Source: Streptomyces vinaceus (lineage in GTDB: Bacteria; Actinomycetota; Actinomycetes; Streptomycetales; Streptomycetaceae). From it: a stretch of DNA of 64,000 bases. The position numbers and the translations under genes were made by a program. The DNA lies in NCBI RefSeq assembly GCF_008704935.1, contig NZ_CP023692.1:4206001-4270000 (forward strand). The letters are read 5' to 3'. Shown here one piece after another: positions 55,354-63,939 of this stretch; position 1 is the first letter of the stretch, and every line of letters starts with the position of its first letter. Under the pieces are notes generated by a model. That model saw only the letters and a list, made by a program, of their open reading frames with translations. It made no database searches and was not told the origin of the DNA.

Positions 55354-55623
55354 GGGTGCCCAGGTCGATGTCCAGGGGGAACGGGACCGCCACCTTGATC
55401 CGGTCGCGGTGGATCCCGGTCGGGACGTACGTCCGGGTGACCACGTCCAGCTCGTAGACGTGCACGACGGGATCACCCTCCTCGTCCTCGACCCGCCAGG
55501 GGTGGGGGGCGCTCCGTCGATGAGCTCGGTGTGCCGGGGGGCCTGCGGCCAGTGGTCGAGGTCGTCCGCTTCCCAACCGCTCGGGCGGGGCGGGAGCATC
55601 CATTCGGGAAGCCCGGCTGCCAC
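55343..55623 (-). pseudogene. Uma2-family nuclease remnant with internal deletion
   Basis: The N-terminal piece (GTG 55623, WMLPPRPSGWEADDLDHWPQ, HTELIDGA) and a C-terminal piece (VEDEEGDPVVHVYELDV ... DRIKVAVPFPLDIDLGTL) of a Uma2/DUF820 protein lie in different frames. About 100 codons of the middle, which carry the metal-binding core of these PD-(D/E)XK-like proteins, are gone. The family is normally ~190 residues. Gene decay after the deletion is the simplest reading. Confidence 0.7.
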
Positions 55624-55650
55624 GGCGTCCTCCAGTGGATGCTGAGTCGG

Positions 55651-56409
55651 CTACTCGTCCTCAGCTCTCCCTACCGGCGCTCCGGTCGCCCTGCGGGCCA
55701 GGACCAGGCGCCAGCGGGGGGTGCCGTCGGGGCGGCGGCCGAAGTGGTCCAGCGGGACCGTCTCCACCGTGAAGCCGGCCGCGCGCAGGTCGGCGCGGAC
55801 GCCGCCCAGCGGGAAGGTCCGGTAGTACATGACGAACGGCGGCCGCCACACCGCGTTGCGCACCCGCATCGCGGCGTCGAAGCCCGTCACCGCCCACCAC
55901 GCGGCGGAGGCCGGCGTGATCGGCGCCCCGATCGGGAAGGCGAAGAGGCCGCCCGGGCGCAGCGCGGCGTGGACGCCGGAGAAGAGGGCGGGCCGTTCGG
56001 CCGGGAGGAAGTGGCCGAAGGCCCCGAAGCTGACGGCCAGGTCGTACGGATCCGCCGGCCCGGGCGGCAGCGCCCGCGCGTCGGCCCGTACGAGGTCGAC
56101 GCGCTCGTCGGGGTACGCCCGCGCGGCCTCCGCCAGCATGCCCGCGCTCAGGTCCACCCCGGTCACCCGGCCCCGGCACAGCCGCAGCAGCATCCCGAGC
56201 CCGGCGCCGGTCCCGCAGCACACGTCGAGCCCGGACCCGAAGGAGCCCTCCCGCTGGGCGAGCGTCTCCTCGACCGCGTCGAGCATCCGGTCGGGCGTGC
56301 GGAAGGGGGTCTGGTCGAACTTGGGGGAGAGCAGGTCGTACCCGCGCTCGACGGACGAGAGCGCCTGCGCGGCGAGCTCGCGGACGGTGGGTCCCTGTGA
56401 GGTGAACAC
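55651..56409 (-). CDS. class I SAM-dependent methyltransferase
   Basis: 252 residues. SAM-binding motif LDVCCGTGAGLGMLLRL (~62-78), then VTGVDLSAGML and the acidic post-motif PADPYDLAVSFGAFGHF. The C-terminus is predicted to bind the substrate. Small-molecule O- or C-methyltransferases have this shape; the substrate is unknown. It starts at a GTG, divergent from the IclR gene. It could be part of an adjacent unknown pathway; no partner enzyme is seen. Confidence 0.85.
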   Translation of the reverse strand: MFTSQGPTVRELAAQALSSVERGYDLLSPKFDQTPFRTPDRMLDAVEETLAQREGSFGSGLDVCCGTGAGLGMLLRLCRGRVTGVDLSAGMLAEAARAYPDERVDLVRADARALPPGPADPYDLAVSFGAFGHFLPAERPALFSGVHAALRPGGLFAFPIGAPITPASAAWWAVTGFDAAMRVRNAVWRPPFVMYYRTFPLGGVRADLRAAGFTVETVPLDHFGRRPDGTPRWRLVLARRATGAPVGRAEDE

Positions 56410-56536
56410 GGGCCCAGCCTAATGAGGGAGGGCCCTGGCCGGGGCGGGTCCTTCCGCGCGGCCGCGACCGCGGATCAAAACGGTCTTCTCGTGACGTACA
56501 GTAGAAAACGTCCATTTTGCCAAAGCTTGGGGTTTC

Positions 56537-57304
56537 GTGGTGAGCGCCGTACGGAGCTCGATGGCCGGAAGCAGCGCCCTGGAGAAGACCCTGCGGATCA
56601 TCGAGGAGCTGAGCGCACCCGGCGGCCCGCACCGGCTCGCGGAGGTGGCCGCCGCCTCGGGCGTGCCCAAGTCCAGCACGTACCGGATCCTGGCCTCGCT
56701 CGTCGAGCAGGGCTACGCCGTCACCGACGGGGAGGGCAGCTACGGCATCGGCCTGCGGCTGCGCTCGGTTGCCGCCAGGGTCTGCGCCGAGCGGCCCGAG
56801 GGGATCACCGAGCTGCTGGAGTTCCTGCACAAGGGCACCGGCCACGCCGTCCACCTGGCGCTGCGCCACGGCGCCGCCCTCACGTACATCCGCAAGGTCG
56901 AGAGCGGCCGCCCCTTCCGCAGCCCCGCCCGCCTCGGCATGCGCGCCGCCCTGCACTCCACCGCCATCGGCCGCTCCGTCCTGGCCCACCTCCCGCCGGA
57001 GGAGGCGCGGGCGCTGTGCCGGGCCGCCGGAGCGCCGGCGCACGCCCCCGGCGAGCTGAGCGAGGTACGCGAGCTCGGCTACGCCCTGGACGACGCGGAG
57101 GAAGGGACGCAGGCGGGGGCGGGGGCCGGGTCCGGGGCCGTACGCTGCCTGGCCGCGCCCGTCTTCGGCCACGACGGAGCCCCGGTCGGCGGCATCAGCC
57201 TCACCGCGGCCGCGGCCCTGACCACCCGGACGGAACTGGAGCGCTTCTCGCCGGCGCTGCTCGAAGCCGCGCGGGGCGTGGAACTCCTGCTCCAGCGCGG
57301 CTGA
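56537..57304 (+). CDS. IclR-family transcriptional regulator
   Basis: 255 residues. N-terminal winged HTH (~12-75): ALEKTLRIIEELSAPGG, LAEVAAASGVPKSSTYRILASL. The C-terminal effector domain (~90-250) ends in APVFGHDGAPVGGISLTAA. IclR proteins respond to small acids. The AT-richer upstream stretch (56475-56520) shows CAAAACGG and CCATTTTG as a loose inverted pair. It starts at a GTG, convergent with afsS. A hairpin lies downstream (57354-57397). The target is unknown; the divergent methyltransferase is a candidate. Confidence 0.88.
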   Translation: MVSAVRSSMAGSSALEKTLRIIEELSAPGGPHRLAEVAAASGVPKSSTYRILASLVEQGYAVTDGEGSYGIGLRLRSVAARVCAERPEGITELLEFLHKGTGHAVHLALRHGAALTYIRKVESGRPFRSPARLGMRAALHSTAIGRSVLAHLPPEEARALCRAAGAPAHAPGELSEVRELGYALDDAEEGTQAGAGAGSGAVRCLAAPVFGHDGAPVGGISLTAAAALTTRTELERFSPALLEAARGVELLLQRG

Positions 57305-57353
57305 CCCCCTCGTCGGCCCGTCATCGGCCCGGCCCCGGACATGGGCATGCGAC

Positions 57354-57397
57354 GACGGCCGCGGTGGCTCCCCCTCCGGGCCACCGCGGCCGCCGTC
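57354..57397 (+). terminator. hairpin after the IclR gene
   Basis: GACGGCCGCGGTGGC (57354-57368) pairs with GCCACCGCGGCC..GTC (57380-57397); loop of about 11 bases. Confidence 0.65.
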
Positions 57398-57518
57398 CCT
57401 GTGGTGCTCCCCCGTTGTTCTCGTGCACCGGTGGTCCCCCGTGACCCACCGGCTCGTGCTCCCCCGTCGACCACGGCGGGTTCCCCCGAATCCCGCCGTG
57501 GCCCCCCCGTTGAACCCG

Positions 57519-57573
57519 GTCCCCCGTATCCCCCGTGGGACCGGCCCCCCGTCCCCCGTATCCCCCGTGGGAC
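57519..57573. repeat. duplicated 23-base C-rich element downstream of afsS
   Basis: Two identical copies (57519-57541, 57551-57573), each with self-complementary ends GTCCC/GGGAC. The region 57398-57576 is very C-rich, with no gene seen. Confidence 0.7.
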
Positions 57574-57576
57574 GTC

Positions 57577-57807
57577 TTACGGCCGCGGCCCCGAGGCGTG
57601 GTTGTCCATCGCCACGATGTCCTCGGCCGAAGCCGGGTTCTTCTCCAGCGGCTTGATCTCGATGCCGGAGGCGTGATTGTCCATCGGTGTGATGTCGACG
57701 CCCGGTGTCAGGCTGTCGTCGAGCGGCTTGATCTCGATCCCGGACGCGTGATTGTCCATCGGCTTGATGTCGCCGTCGTTCGGCAGGATGTTCTCGTTCG
57801 TCGTCAT
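57577..57807 (-). CDS. afsS: AfsS, small DNHAS-repeat regulator of secondary metabolism
   Basis: 76 residues with three direct repeats around MDNHASG (starting at ~17, 42 and 68), the hallmark of AfsS (S. coelicolor protein is 63 residues). AfsS raises antibiotic production downstream of AfsR by an unclear mechanism (known). AGGAG lies 5 bases before the ATG at 57807. It is downstream of afsR on the same strand and has its own promoter (see 57931-57952) with AfsR-type repeats. Confidence 0.9.
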   Translation of the reverse strand: MTTNENILPNDGDIKPMDNHASGIEIKPLDDSLTPGVDITPMDNHASGIEIKPLEKNPASAEDIVAMDNHASGPRP

Positions 57808-57917
57808 CGGTTCTCCTGATGGGTGTGTCGGGCCCGTTCGGCGATTCCCCCGCGGACCGCCGAACGGGTGGTCCTCCAGCCGACTCCCGCGTCCCCCGAT
57901 GCGGTGAGTCGATGTCT

Positions 57918-57952
57918 CTATCGTGCCGGGCGGCGATAAACGAACGATGAAT
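57918..57952 (-). promoter_or_regulatory. afsS promoter with AfsR/PhoP-type direct repeats
   Basis: On the minus strand ATTCATCGTTC (57942-57952) and GTTTATCGCCG (57931-57941) form two tandem 11-base repeats of the PHO-box/AfsR type. CGATAG (57918-57923) seven bases further downstream could be the -10 box. SARP activators bind such repeats at about this spacing. Confidence 0.6.
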
Positions 57953-58013
57953 GCCTCGTTCATCAGTCGATCAGCGGACGGCCCGGAGCCGTCCCGCCGC
58001 CGGTCCCCCCAGC

Positions 58014-61000
58014 TCAGGCCGCGACCTCGGCCGCCAACAGGGCCTGTACCTCGGCGAGCTCGGCCGACTTCAGCTGCTTGAACACGACCTCCGCGTCCCG
58101 CCAGCACACCCGCGCCCGGTCCCGCTGGCCCAGCCTGCGCAGCGCCTTGCCCAGTACCGTCAGCACCGTCGCCCGCCGCCACTCCCCGCCGATCCCGCGC
58201 AGCGCGATCGCCTGCTCGGCGTGTGCGGCGGCCAGCGTGGGCCGGTGCGCGGCCAGATGGGCGACGGCGAGCCGGAAGTGCGTCACGCCCTCCCACAGCG
58301 GCTGCCGGTTGTCGTGGAACAGCGAGAGCGCCTCGGTCAGCTGCGTCTGCGCCTCGCCGAGCCGCCCCGCCTCGGTGAGGGCGATGCCCAGCGCGTAGCG
58401 GCCGTTGGCCAGGCGCAGGGTCAGCCCCATCCGGTCGTATATGGCGATGCCCTGCTCGGCGAGGTCGATGGCGCTGGTCAGACGGCCCAGTTCCACGTGG
58501 ATCCGGGACAGGTTGCACAGCGCGCTGGCCTCGCCGATGTGGTTGCCGTCGGCACGGAAGTTGTCGATGGCCTCCAGCAGGTACCGCTCGCCGTCGGCGT
58601 GCCGCCCCTGGTAGAGGGCGATGATCCCGCGGTCGTTGGGCGCCCAGCAGCTGGGCAGCGGGTCGCCGGCCTCGCGGGCGAGGTCCATCGCCTGGCGGGC
58701 CTCCTCGTCGGCCTCGCCGAAGCGGCCCGCGACCAGGTGGACGTTGGTGAGGGTGGTCCGGGCGCGGCCCTCCGCGTGCGGGTCCTTCGCGGCGTGCGCG
58801 GCGTCGCGCAGGGCCACGGCGGCGGACTCGTACTGCTTGGAGTTGGCCCCCGACTCGGCGAGGTCCTTCGCCGCCCACAGGAGGTCGACGGCCCGGCGCA
58901 GTACGTCCGCCCGCCCGGTCGAGCGTACGGAGGCCTGCCGGACGCAGGCCAGCAGCGGGTCGGCCTCGGCGTACAGCCAGTCGAGGGCGGCGCGCGGCTC
59001 GGCGAAGCGCAGCCCGGGGTAGTGGGTCGCGGACAGGTGCGCGGGCAGCCGGTCACCCGGGCGCTCCATCGCGTACACCGCGGAGGCGGTGGCGAGGTAG
59101 AAGTCCAGCAGCCGGTCCAGGGCGGCGTCCCGGCTGCTCGGCGGCTGTTCGTCGCGCTCGGCGCACGCACGCGCGTAGAGCCGTACGAGGTCGTGGAAGC
59201 GGTAGCGGCCGGGCGCGGCCGATTCGAGGAGGGAGCAGTCCACCAGCGCTTCGAGGAGGTCCTCGGTGTCGTACTCGGGCAGGTCGAGCGCGGCGGCCGC
59301 GGCGGCCAGGGAGATGTCGGGCCCGTCGGCGAGGCCGAGGAGGCGGAAGGCGCGCTGCTGCTCGGGCTCCAGCTGCCCGTAGCCGAGCTCGAAGGTGGCC
59401 TTGACGGCGAGGTCGCCGGCCTGGAGCTCGTCGAGGCGGCGGCGCTCGTCCGCCAGCTTCGCGGCGAGGACGGACACGGTCCAGGTGCGGCGGGCGGCGA
59501 GCCGGGAGGCGGCGATGCGGATGGCGAGCGGCAGGAACCCGCAGGCGCCGACCACGTCGAGGGCGGCCTGGCGTTCGGCGCCGACGCGCTCCGTGCCCAC
59601 GATCCGGGTGAACAGCTGGAGGGCTTCCTCGGGGCTCATCACGTCGAGGTCCACGAGATGGGCCCCGGCGAGGCCCGCCATGCGGACCCGGCTGGTGACG
59701 AGCGCGGCGCAGCCCGCGGTGCCCGGAAGCAGCGGACGGACCTGGGCGGCGTCGCGGGCGTTGTCGAGCAGGACCAGGACGCGGCGGCCGTCGAGCGTGG
59801 AGCGGTAGAGCGCGGCCCGCTCGGCGGCGCTGTCCGGGATGGCCGTGTCGGGGGTGCCGAGGGCGCGCAGGAAGGAGCCGAGGACGGCGACGGGCTCGGC
59901 GGGCCGGGGCTCGGTGCCCTGGAGGTCCACGTAGAGCTGGCCGTCGGGGAAGTGCGGGCGGGCGGCGTGCGCGACGTGCACGGCGAGGGTGGTCTTGCCG
60001 ACGCCGCCGATGCCGGCGAGGGCGGAGACGGCCATGACCTGGCCGCCGACGCCGGCCAGGATCTCGCCGAGCTCGTTGACGAAGGTGGCTCGGCCGGTGA
60101 AGTCGGCCACGGTGGCGGGCAATTGGGCGGGCCTTACGAGTGCGGGCGCGGCGGCCGGGGCCGGATCTTCGGCGCGGGCGAGTTCGGCGTCCGCGCGCAG
60201 GATGCGCTGCTGGAGCGCGGCGAGTTCGGGCCGGGGGTCCACGCCGAGTTCGTCCGCGAGGAGCCGGCGGGTGTCGGCGTACACGGCGAGGGCCTCGGCC
60301 TGCCGGCCGCTGCGGTACAGGGCGAGCATGAGGAGCTCGCGCAGCCGTTCGCGCAGCGGGTGGGCGGCGGTGAGGGCGGTGAGCTCGGAAACGGCCTCGG
60401 CGTGGTGGCCGACCTCCAGGTCGAGGTCGAGGCGGGTCTCCAGCAGCTGCAGGCGCCACTCCTGGAGCCGGGTGCGCTCGGTGTCGGCGTGCGGGCCGGG
60501 GACCCCGGCGAGCGGTTCCCCGTCCCACAGGTCGAGGGCGCGGTCGAGGAGCGTACGGGCGAGGATCCGGTCGCCGGCGCCGCGCGCCTGCTCGGCTTCG
60601 GCGGCGAGGGCGCGGGCGGTGCCGAGGTCGAGGGCGTCGGCGGGGGTGTGGATGGCGTAGCCGCCGGACTCGGTGACGAGCATGCCCGGCGCGAGGACCT
60701 TGCGCAGGCGGGAGGCGTACGTACGGATCGTGGCGAGGGCCTGCTGCGGCGGGTCCTCGCCCCAGATGGCGTCGATCAGCTCGGGCGCGGTCGCGGTACG
60801 GCCGCCGCGCAGCAGGAGCGCGGCGAGCAGGGCGCGCTGCTGGGGGGTCCCGGAGGGCAGTGCCTCGCCGCCGCGCCAGGCGCGGATGGGGCCGAGGACG
60901 GCGAAGCGGCAGGAGTCGGGGGCGGGGGCGCGGTCGGCGCCGGCCGCCGGGTGCGCGGTGGGCGGGGCGTCCGGGGCATGGGCGGCGTCCGGGGCGTGGG

Positions 61001-61181
61001 CGGCGTCGGGGGCGTGCGGGTCCGCGGTGGGCGCGGGCGCGGGTGTGGTGTGCGGCTGCGCGGAGCGGGCGGTCGTGGAGTCAGGCCGGGCCCCGGTCGT
61101 GGCGTCCGGCGCGGCAACGGAGTGGCGCCGGGCTGCCTCGGGGCGGTTCCGCTGGTGCGGGATGGCCGGTATGCCGTCCAT
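58014..61181 (-). CDS. afsR: AfsR, SARP-family global regulator
   Basis: 1055 residues (S. coelicolor AfsR is 993). The N-terminal extension (~1-90) is Ala/Pro-rich with DAAHAPDAAHAPDAAH-like repeats. The SARP/BTAD domain (~91-345) begins CRFAVLGPIRAWRGG. The NB-ARC ATPase domain has Walker A GIGGVGKTT near 390. The C-terminal TPR-like domain covers ~700-1050. AfsR, phosphorylated by AfsK, activates afsS transcription (known). ATG at 61181 follows a G-rich tract. It is transcribed towards afsS; the N-terminal repeats in this strain are longer than in the reference. Confidence 0.95.
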   Translation of the reverse strand: MDGIPAIPHQRNRPEAARRHSVAAPDATTGARPDSTTARSAQPHTTPAPAPTADPHAPDAAHAPDAAHAPDAPPTAHPAAGADRAPAPDSCRFAVLGPIRAWRGGEALPSGTPQQRALLAALLLRGGRTATAPELIDAIWGEDPPQQALATIRTYASRLRKVLAPGMLVTESGGYAIHTPADALDLGTARALAAEAEQARGAGDRILARTLLDRALDLWDGEPLAGVPGPHADTERTRLQEWRLQLLETRLDLDLEVGHHAEAVSELTALTAAHPLRERLRELLMLALYRSGRQAEALAVYADTRRLLADELGVDPRPELAALQQRILRADAELARAEDPAPAAAPALVRPAQLPATVADFTGRATFVNELGEILAGVGGQVMAVSALAGIGGVGKTTLAVHVAHAARPHFPDGQLYVDLQGTEPRPAEPVAVLGSFLRALGTPDTAIPDSAAERAALYRSTLDGRRVLVLLDNARDAAQVRPLLPGTAGCAALVTSRVRMAGLAGAHLVDLDVMSPEEALQLFTRIVGTERVGAERQAALDVVGACGFLPLAIRIAASRLAARRTWTVSVLAAKLADERRRLDELQAGDLAVKATFELGYGQLEPEQQRAFRLLGLADGPDISLAAAAAALDLPEYDTEDLLEALVDCSLLESAAPGRYRFHDLVRLYARACAERDEQPPSSRDAALDRLLDFYLATASAVYAMERPGDRLPAHLSATHYPGLRFAEPRAALDWLYAEADPLLACVRQASVRSTGRADVLRRAVDLLWAAKDLAESGANSKQYESAAVALRDAAHAAKDPHAEGRARTTLTNVHLVAGRFGEADEEARQAMDLAREAGDPLPSCWAPNDRGIIALYQGRHADGERYLLEAIDNFRADGNHIGEASALCNLSRIHVELGRLTSAIDLAEQGIAIYDRMGLTLRLANGRYALGIALTEAGRLGEAQTQLTEALSLFHDNRQPLWEGVTHFRLAVAHLAAHRPTLAAAHAEQAIALRGIGGEWRRATVLTVLGKALRRLGQRDRARVCWRDAEVVFKQLKSAELAEVQALLAAEVAA

Positions 61182-61277
61182 CTGTCGTCCCCCCTGCCTT
61201 CCGTCGGTGTAAGGGCCAGTCTGCCCTGTCTTGCGCTTACCCGTCAGCCCGTGTCGGACCGATCACTCCCCAACTAG

Positions 61278-61292
61278 CTGACGGTTCGTCAG
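61278..61292. promoter_or_regulatory. regulon operator, CTGACGGTTCGTCAG
   Basis: Perfect-arm palindrome whose left half CTGACG sits exactly 17 bases before TACCGT (61301-61306), so it covers the -35 box of the amidohydrolase promoter. Confidence 0.7.
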
Positions 61293-61313
61293 ATCGGCGC
61301 TACCGTAGTCCAC

Positions 61314-62534
61314 ATGGAGACCTTCCCGAAGATCATCTCGGTGGACGACCACACGGTTGAACCTCCCCACGTCTGGCGGGACCGGCTCCCGTCCAAATAC
61401 CAGGACACCGGCCCCCGGATCGTCCGCGCCCCCTTGAAGGAAATGACCTTCCTCGGCGGCAAGTTCGCGCCCGTCATGGGAGCCAGGGGCGACGACGGTC
61501 CGATCGGCGACTGGTGGGTGTACGAGGACCTGCACCGACCCCTCACCCGCCTCGACACCGCCGTCGGCTACGACCGCGACGAGATCAAGCTCGAAGTCAT
61601 CACGTACGAGCAGATGCGCCCCGGCTCCTTCTCGGTTCCCGAGCGCCTCGCCGACATGGACGTCAATCACGTCCAGTCGGCGCTGTGCTTCCCGACCTTC
61701 CCCCGCTTCTGCGGCCAGACCTTCACCGAGGCCAAGGACCGCGAGCTCGGGCTGCTCGGCGTGCGGGCGTACAACGACTGGATGGTCGAGGAGTGGTGCG
61801 GCCCGGACGCGCGCGGCCGCCTGATCCCCCTCACCCTCATCCCGCTCTGGGACGCCCACCTCGCCGCCGCCGAGGTCCGCCGCAACGCGGCGCGCGGCGT
61901 GCGCGCCGTCGCCTTCTCGGAGATACCCCCCCACCTGGGCCTCCCCTCGATCCACACCGACGAGTGGGACCCCTTCCTCCAGGCGTGCGACGAGACCGGC
62001 ACCGTGATCGCGATGCACATCGGGTCCTCGTCGAGGATGCCGTCGACCTCGGCGGACGCGCCGCCGGCGGTCGGCTCCACCATCACCTTCGCCAACTGCT
62101 GCTTCTCGATGGTCGACTGGCTGATGAGCGGCAAGTTCGAGCGCTTCCCGAACCTCAGGATCATGTACGCGGAGGGCCAGATCGGCTGGATCCCGTACAT
62201 CCTGGAGCGCGCGGACGTGGTGTGGGAGGAGAACCGCGCCTGGGGCGGGGTCGCGGACAAGGTGCACCGTCCGCCGTCGGAGCTCTTCGCGGAGCACGTC
62301 TTCGGCTGCTTCTTCGACGACCCGTTCGGCCTGAAGAACCTGGACTCCATCGGCGTCGCGAACGTCCTCTACGAGACGGACTATCCGCACTCCGACTCGA
62401 CGTGGCCGAAGTCGCGGGAGGTGGGCGAGGCGCAGATGTCCCACCTGGCGCCGGACGTGGTGGACCGCATCGTGCGCGGCAACGCCATCGACCTGCTGGG
62501 CCTGACGGCGGAAGGGCTGTGGGCGGGGGCGTAG
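61314..62534 (+). CDS. amidohydrolase family 2, paralogue of 15129-16322
   Basis: 406 residues, the same fold and motifs as the first copy: ISVDDHTVEP (~10), AMHIGSSSRMPS (~240), YETDYPHSDSTWP (~360). The two share CFPTFPRFCGQTF and AYNDWMVEEWCG almost exactly. No SD sequence precedes the ATG; TACCGT ends 7 bases upstream, so the mRNA may start at or next to the ATG (leaderless). It lies divergent from afsR, but its operator places it in the catabolic regulon. Reaction unknown. Confidence 0.87.
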   Translation: METFPKIISVDDHTVEPPHVWRDRLPSKYQDTGPRIVRAPLKEMTFLGGKFAPVMGARGDDGPIGDWWVYEDLHRPLTRLDTAVGYDRDEIKLEVITYEQMRPGSFSVPERLADMDVNHVQSALCFPTFPRFCGQTFTEAKDRELGLLGVRAYNDWMVEEWCGPDARGRLIPLTLIPLWDAHLAAAEVRRNAARGVRAVAFSEIPPHLGLPSIHTDEWDPFLQACDETGTVIAMHIGSSSRMPSTSADAPPAVGSTITFANCCFSMVDWLMSGKFERFPNLRIMYAEGQIGWIPYILERADVVWEENRAWGGVADKVHRPPSELFAEHVFGCFFDDPFGLKNLDSIGVANVLYETDYPHSDSTWPKSREVGEAQMSHLAPDVVDRIVRGNAIDLLGLTAEGLWAGA

Positions 62535-62637
62535 GCGGGGGCGGGCGGCCGGGTCGGCGGGAGGCCGGAGGTCCCCTTGCGGCGAGGGCGGACATCAAGG
62601 CATGCTTCGCCGGAGCAAAGTGGGAGGGGCGGTGGCG

Positions 62638-63462
62638 GTGGACAAGCGGACCGTGGTGACCGGGGTGTTGTGCGCGGTGGCGGCGCTGGGCGCGTCGGCT
62701 GCCATGACGAAGGTGGTGCCGGCCGCGGAGGGCCGGTCTCGGGCGCCCGTCGAGGCGGCGGCTCCGGCGAAGCCCTCGCCGAGCGCGCCTTCGCGATCGC
62801 AAGCTGCGAAGCAGCCGCAGTTGAGCGCCTCGGGAACTCCCCGGCCGGGCAGCCCCGCCGCCTTCACCGGCGCCCTGTTCGAAGGCGGCGTACAGGGTGA
62901 CCACTTCTGCACCGCCACCGTCGTGCACAGCCCGGGCAAGAACATGATCGTCACCGCCGGGCACTGCCTGCTCGCCGGGAAGCACGGCGACGCGGGCGCG
63001 GTCTTCGCACCCGCGTACGCGAACGGCAGCGCCCCGTACGGCGCCTGGACCATCGAAGAGGTCTTCGAGGACACCCGCTGGTCCGAGGACTCGGACGACG
63101 ACTACGACCTCGCCTTCGCCCGCCTCGCCCCGGACGCCTCGGGCCGCAACATCGAGGACGTCACGGGCGCCGCCACCCTGGACACCACGGGCCGCTCGGG
63201 CGAGGAGATCACCGTCACCGGCTACCCGGCGGACCGCAAGGTCCCGCGCACGTGCACGGCGTCGGCGATCCGCGAGACCCCGACCGAGCAGCGCTTCGAC
63301 TGCGCGGACTTCCCGGGCGGCACGAGCGGCAGCGCGTGGCTCGCGAAAGACGGCAAGATCATCGGGATCCTGACGGGCGGGGACACGGACGACGTCTCGA
63401 CGAGCACGATCCTGGGGGAGTACGCGGCGACGCTGTACGCGAAGGCCACGTCGGGCCACTGA
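62638..63462 (+). CDS. secreted trypsin-like serine protease
   Basis: About 274 residues. A signal/anchor helix (VVTGVLCAVAALGASAAM) is followed by an Ala/Pro/Ser pro-region and the protease: VTAGHC (His ~105), DYDLAF (Asp ~158), FPGGTSGSAWL (Ser ~231). The length and Cys pattern resemble the V8/glutamyl-endopeptidase class. GGAGGGG lies 8 bases before the GTG at 62638; the ATG at 62602 has no SD sequence. Exported; the cleavage preference is unknown. Confidence 0.85.
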   Translation: MDKRTVVTGVLCAVAALGASAAMTKVVPAAEGRSRAPVEAAAPAKPSPSAPSRSQAAKQPQLSASGTPRPGSPAAFTGALFEGGVQGDHFCTATVVHSPGKNMIVTAGHCLLAGKHGDAGAVFAPAYANGSAPYGAWTIEEVFEDTRWSEDSDDDYDLAFARLAPDASGRNIEDVTGAATLDTTGRSGEEITVTGYPADRKVPRTCTASAIRETPTEQRFDCADFPGGTSGSAWLAKDGKIIGILTGGDTDDVSTSTILGEYAATLYAKATSGH

Positions 63463-63939
63463 CCCGCCGGAGGTGGGCCGGCCGCCCAGGGGAGCGAGGG
63501 GCGGCCCGTGGAGGGTTCGCAACCCGGCCGCCGGGGCCACGACCATTGCGCTCGCCGGAAACTGACGGTCCGTCCGTGGTGACGCTCCGGGTTCGGTACG
63601 ATGGCGCATAGCCGTAAACAATCGGCCACTCGACCGCTCGAAGGACTGGATCGGTGTCACCTGGCATGACGCCCGCAAGGCGGCGGGAACGCGGCCGCCC
63701 TTCGGTCGCGGCGGGCGTCGCGGCCGCTGCGGGCGGACCGCTCCGGACAACCGGCGGCGCCGGACGCGGGGCCGTCCGTCGTCGGGGGAGCCAGTCCGGG
63801 CGCTACCCGTTGGGCCGGATAGGTGGTCTTCACCATCCGGGTGCGCCCCCCGCCGGTTCGGGTAAGCAGAATGCTTTTGGCGCTTGCCGTGGGCCCTGCA
63901 TCTCTGTGTGAGTTCGTGTAGTTGGAGGTAGAACCGCCC
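63463..63939. other. long intergenic region before the HTH gene
   Basis: 477 bases. It holds a near-match to the regulon site at 63562 (CTGACGGTCCGTCCG), a TACGAT -10-like hexamer near 63597, and an Arg-rich open frame (63654-63911) that looks like non-coding GC bias. No gene is supported. Confidence 0.5.

Noticed and set aside
53689..55623. 644-codon minus-strand frame under the FadD3-like gene
   Set aside because: Shadow of the ligase; only its first ~40 codons, beyond the ligase end, carry real Uma2-like sequence.
63562..63576. Twelfth regulon operator
   Set aside because: The right arm is CGTCCG, and the nearest downstream gene is 360 bases away; likely chance or very weak.
63654..63911. 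85-codon Arg/Gly-rich frame before the XRE gene
   Set aside because: Composition expected of non-coding high-GC DNA; no ribosome site or domain.
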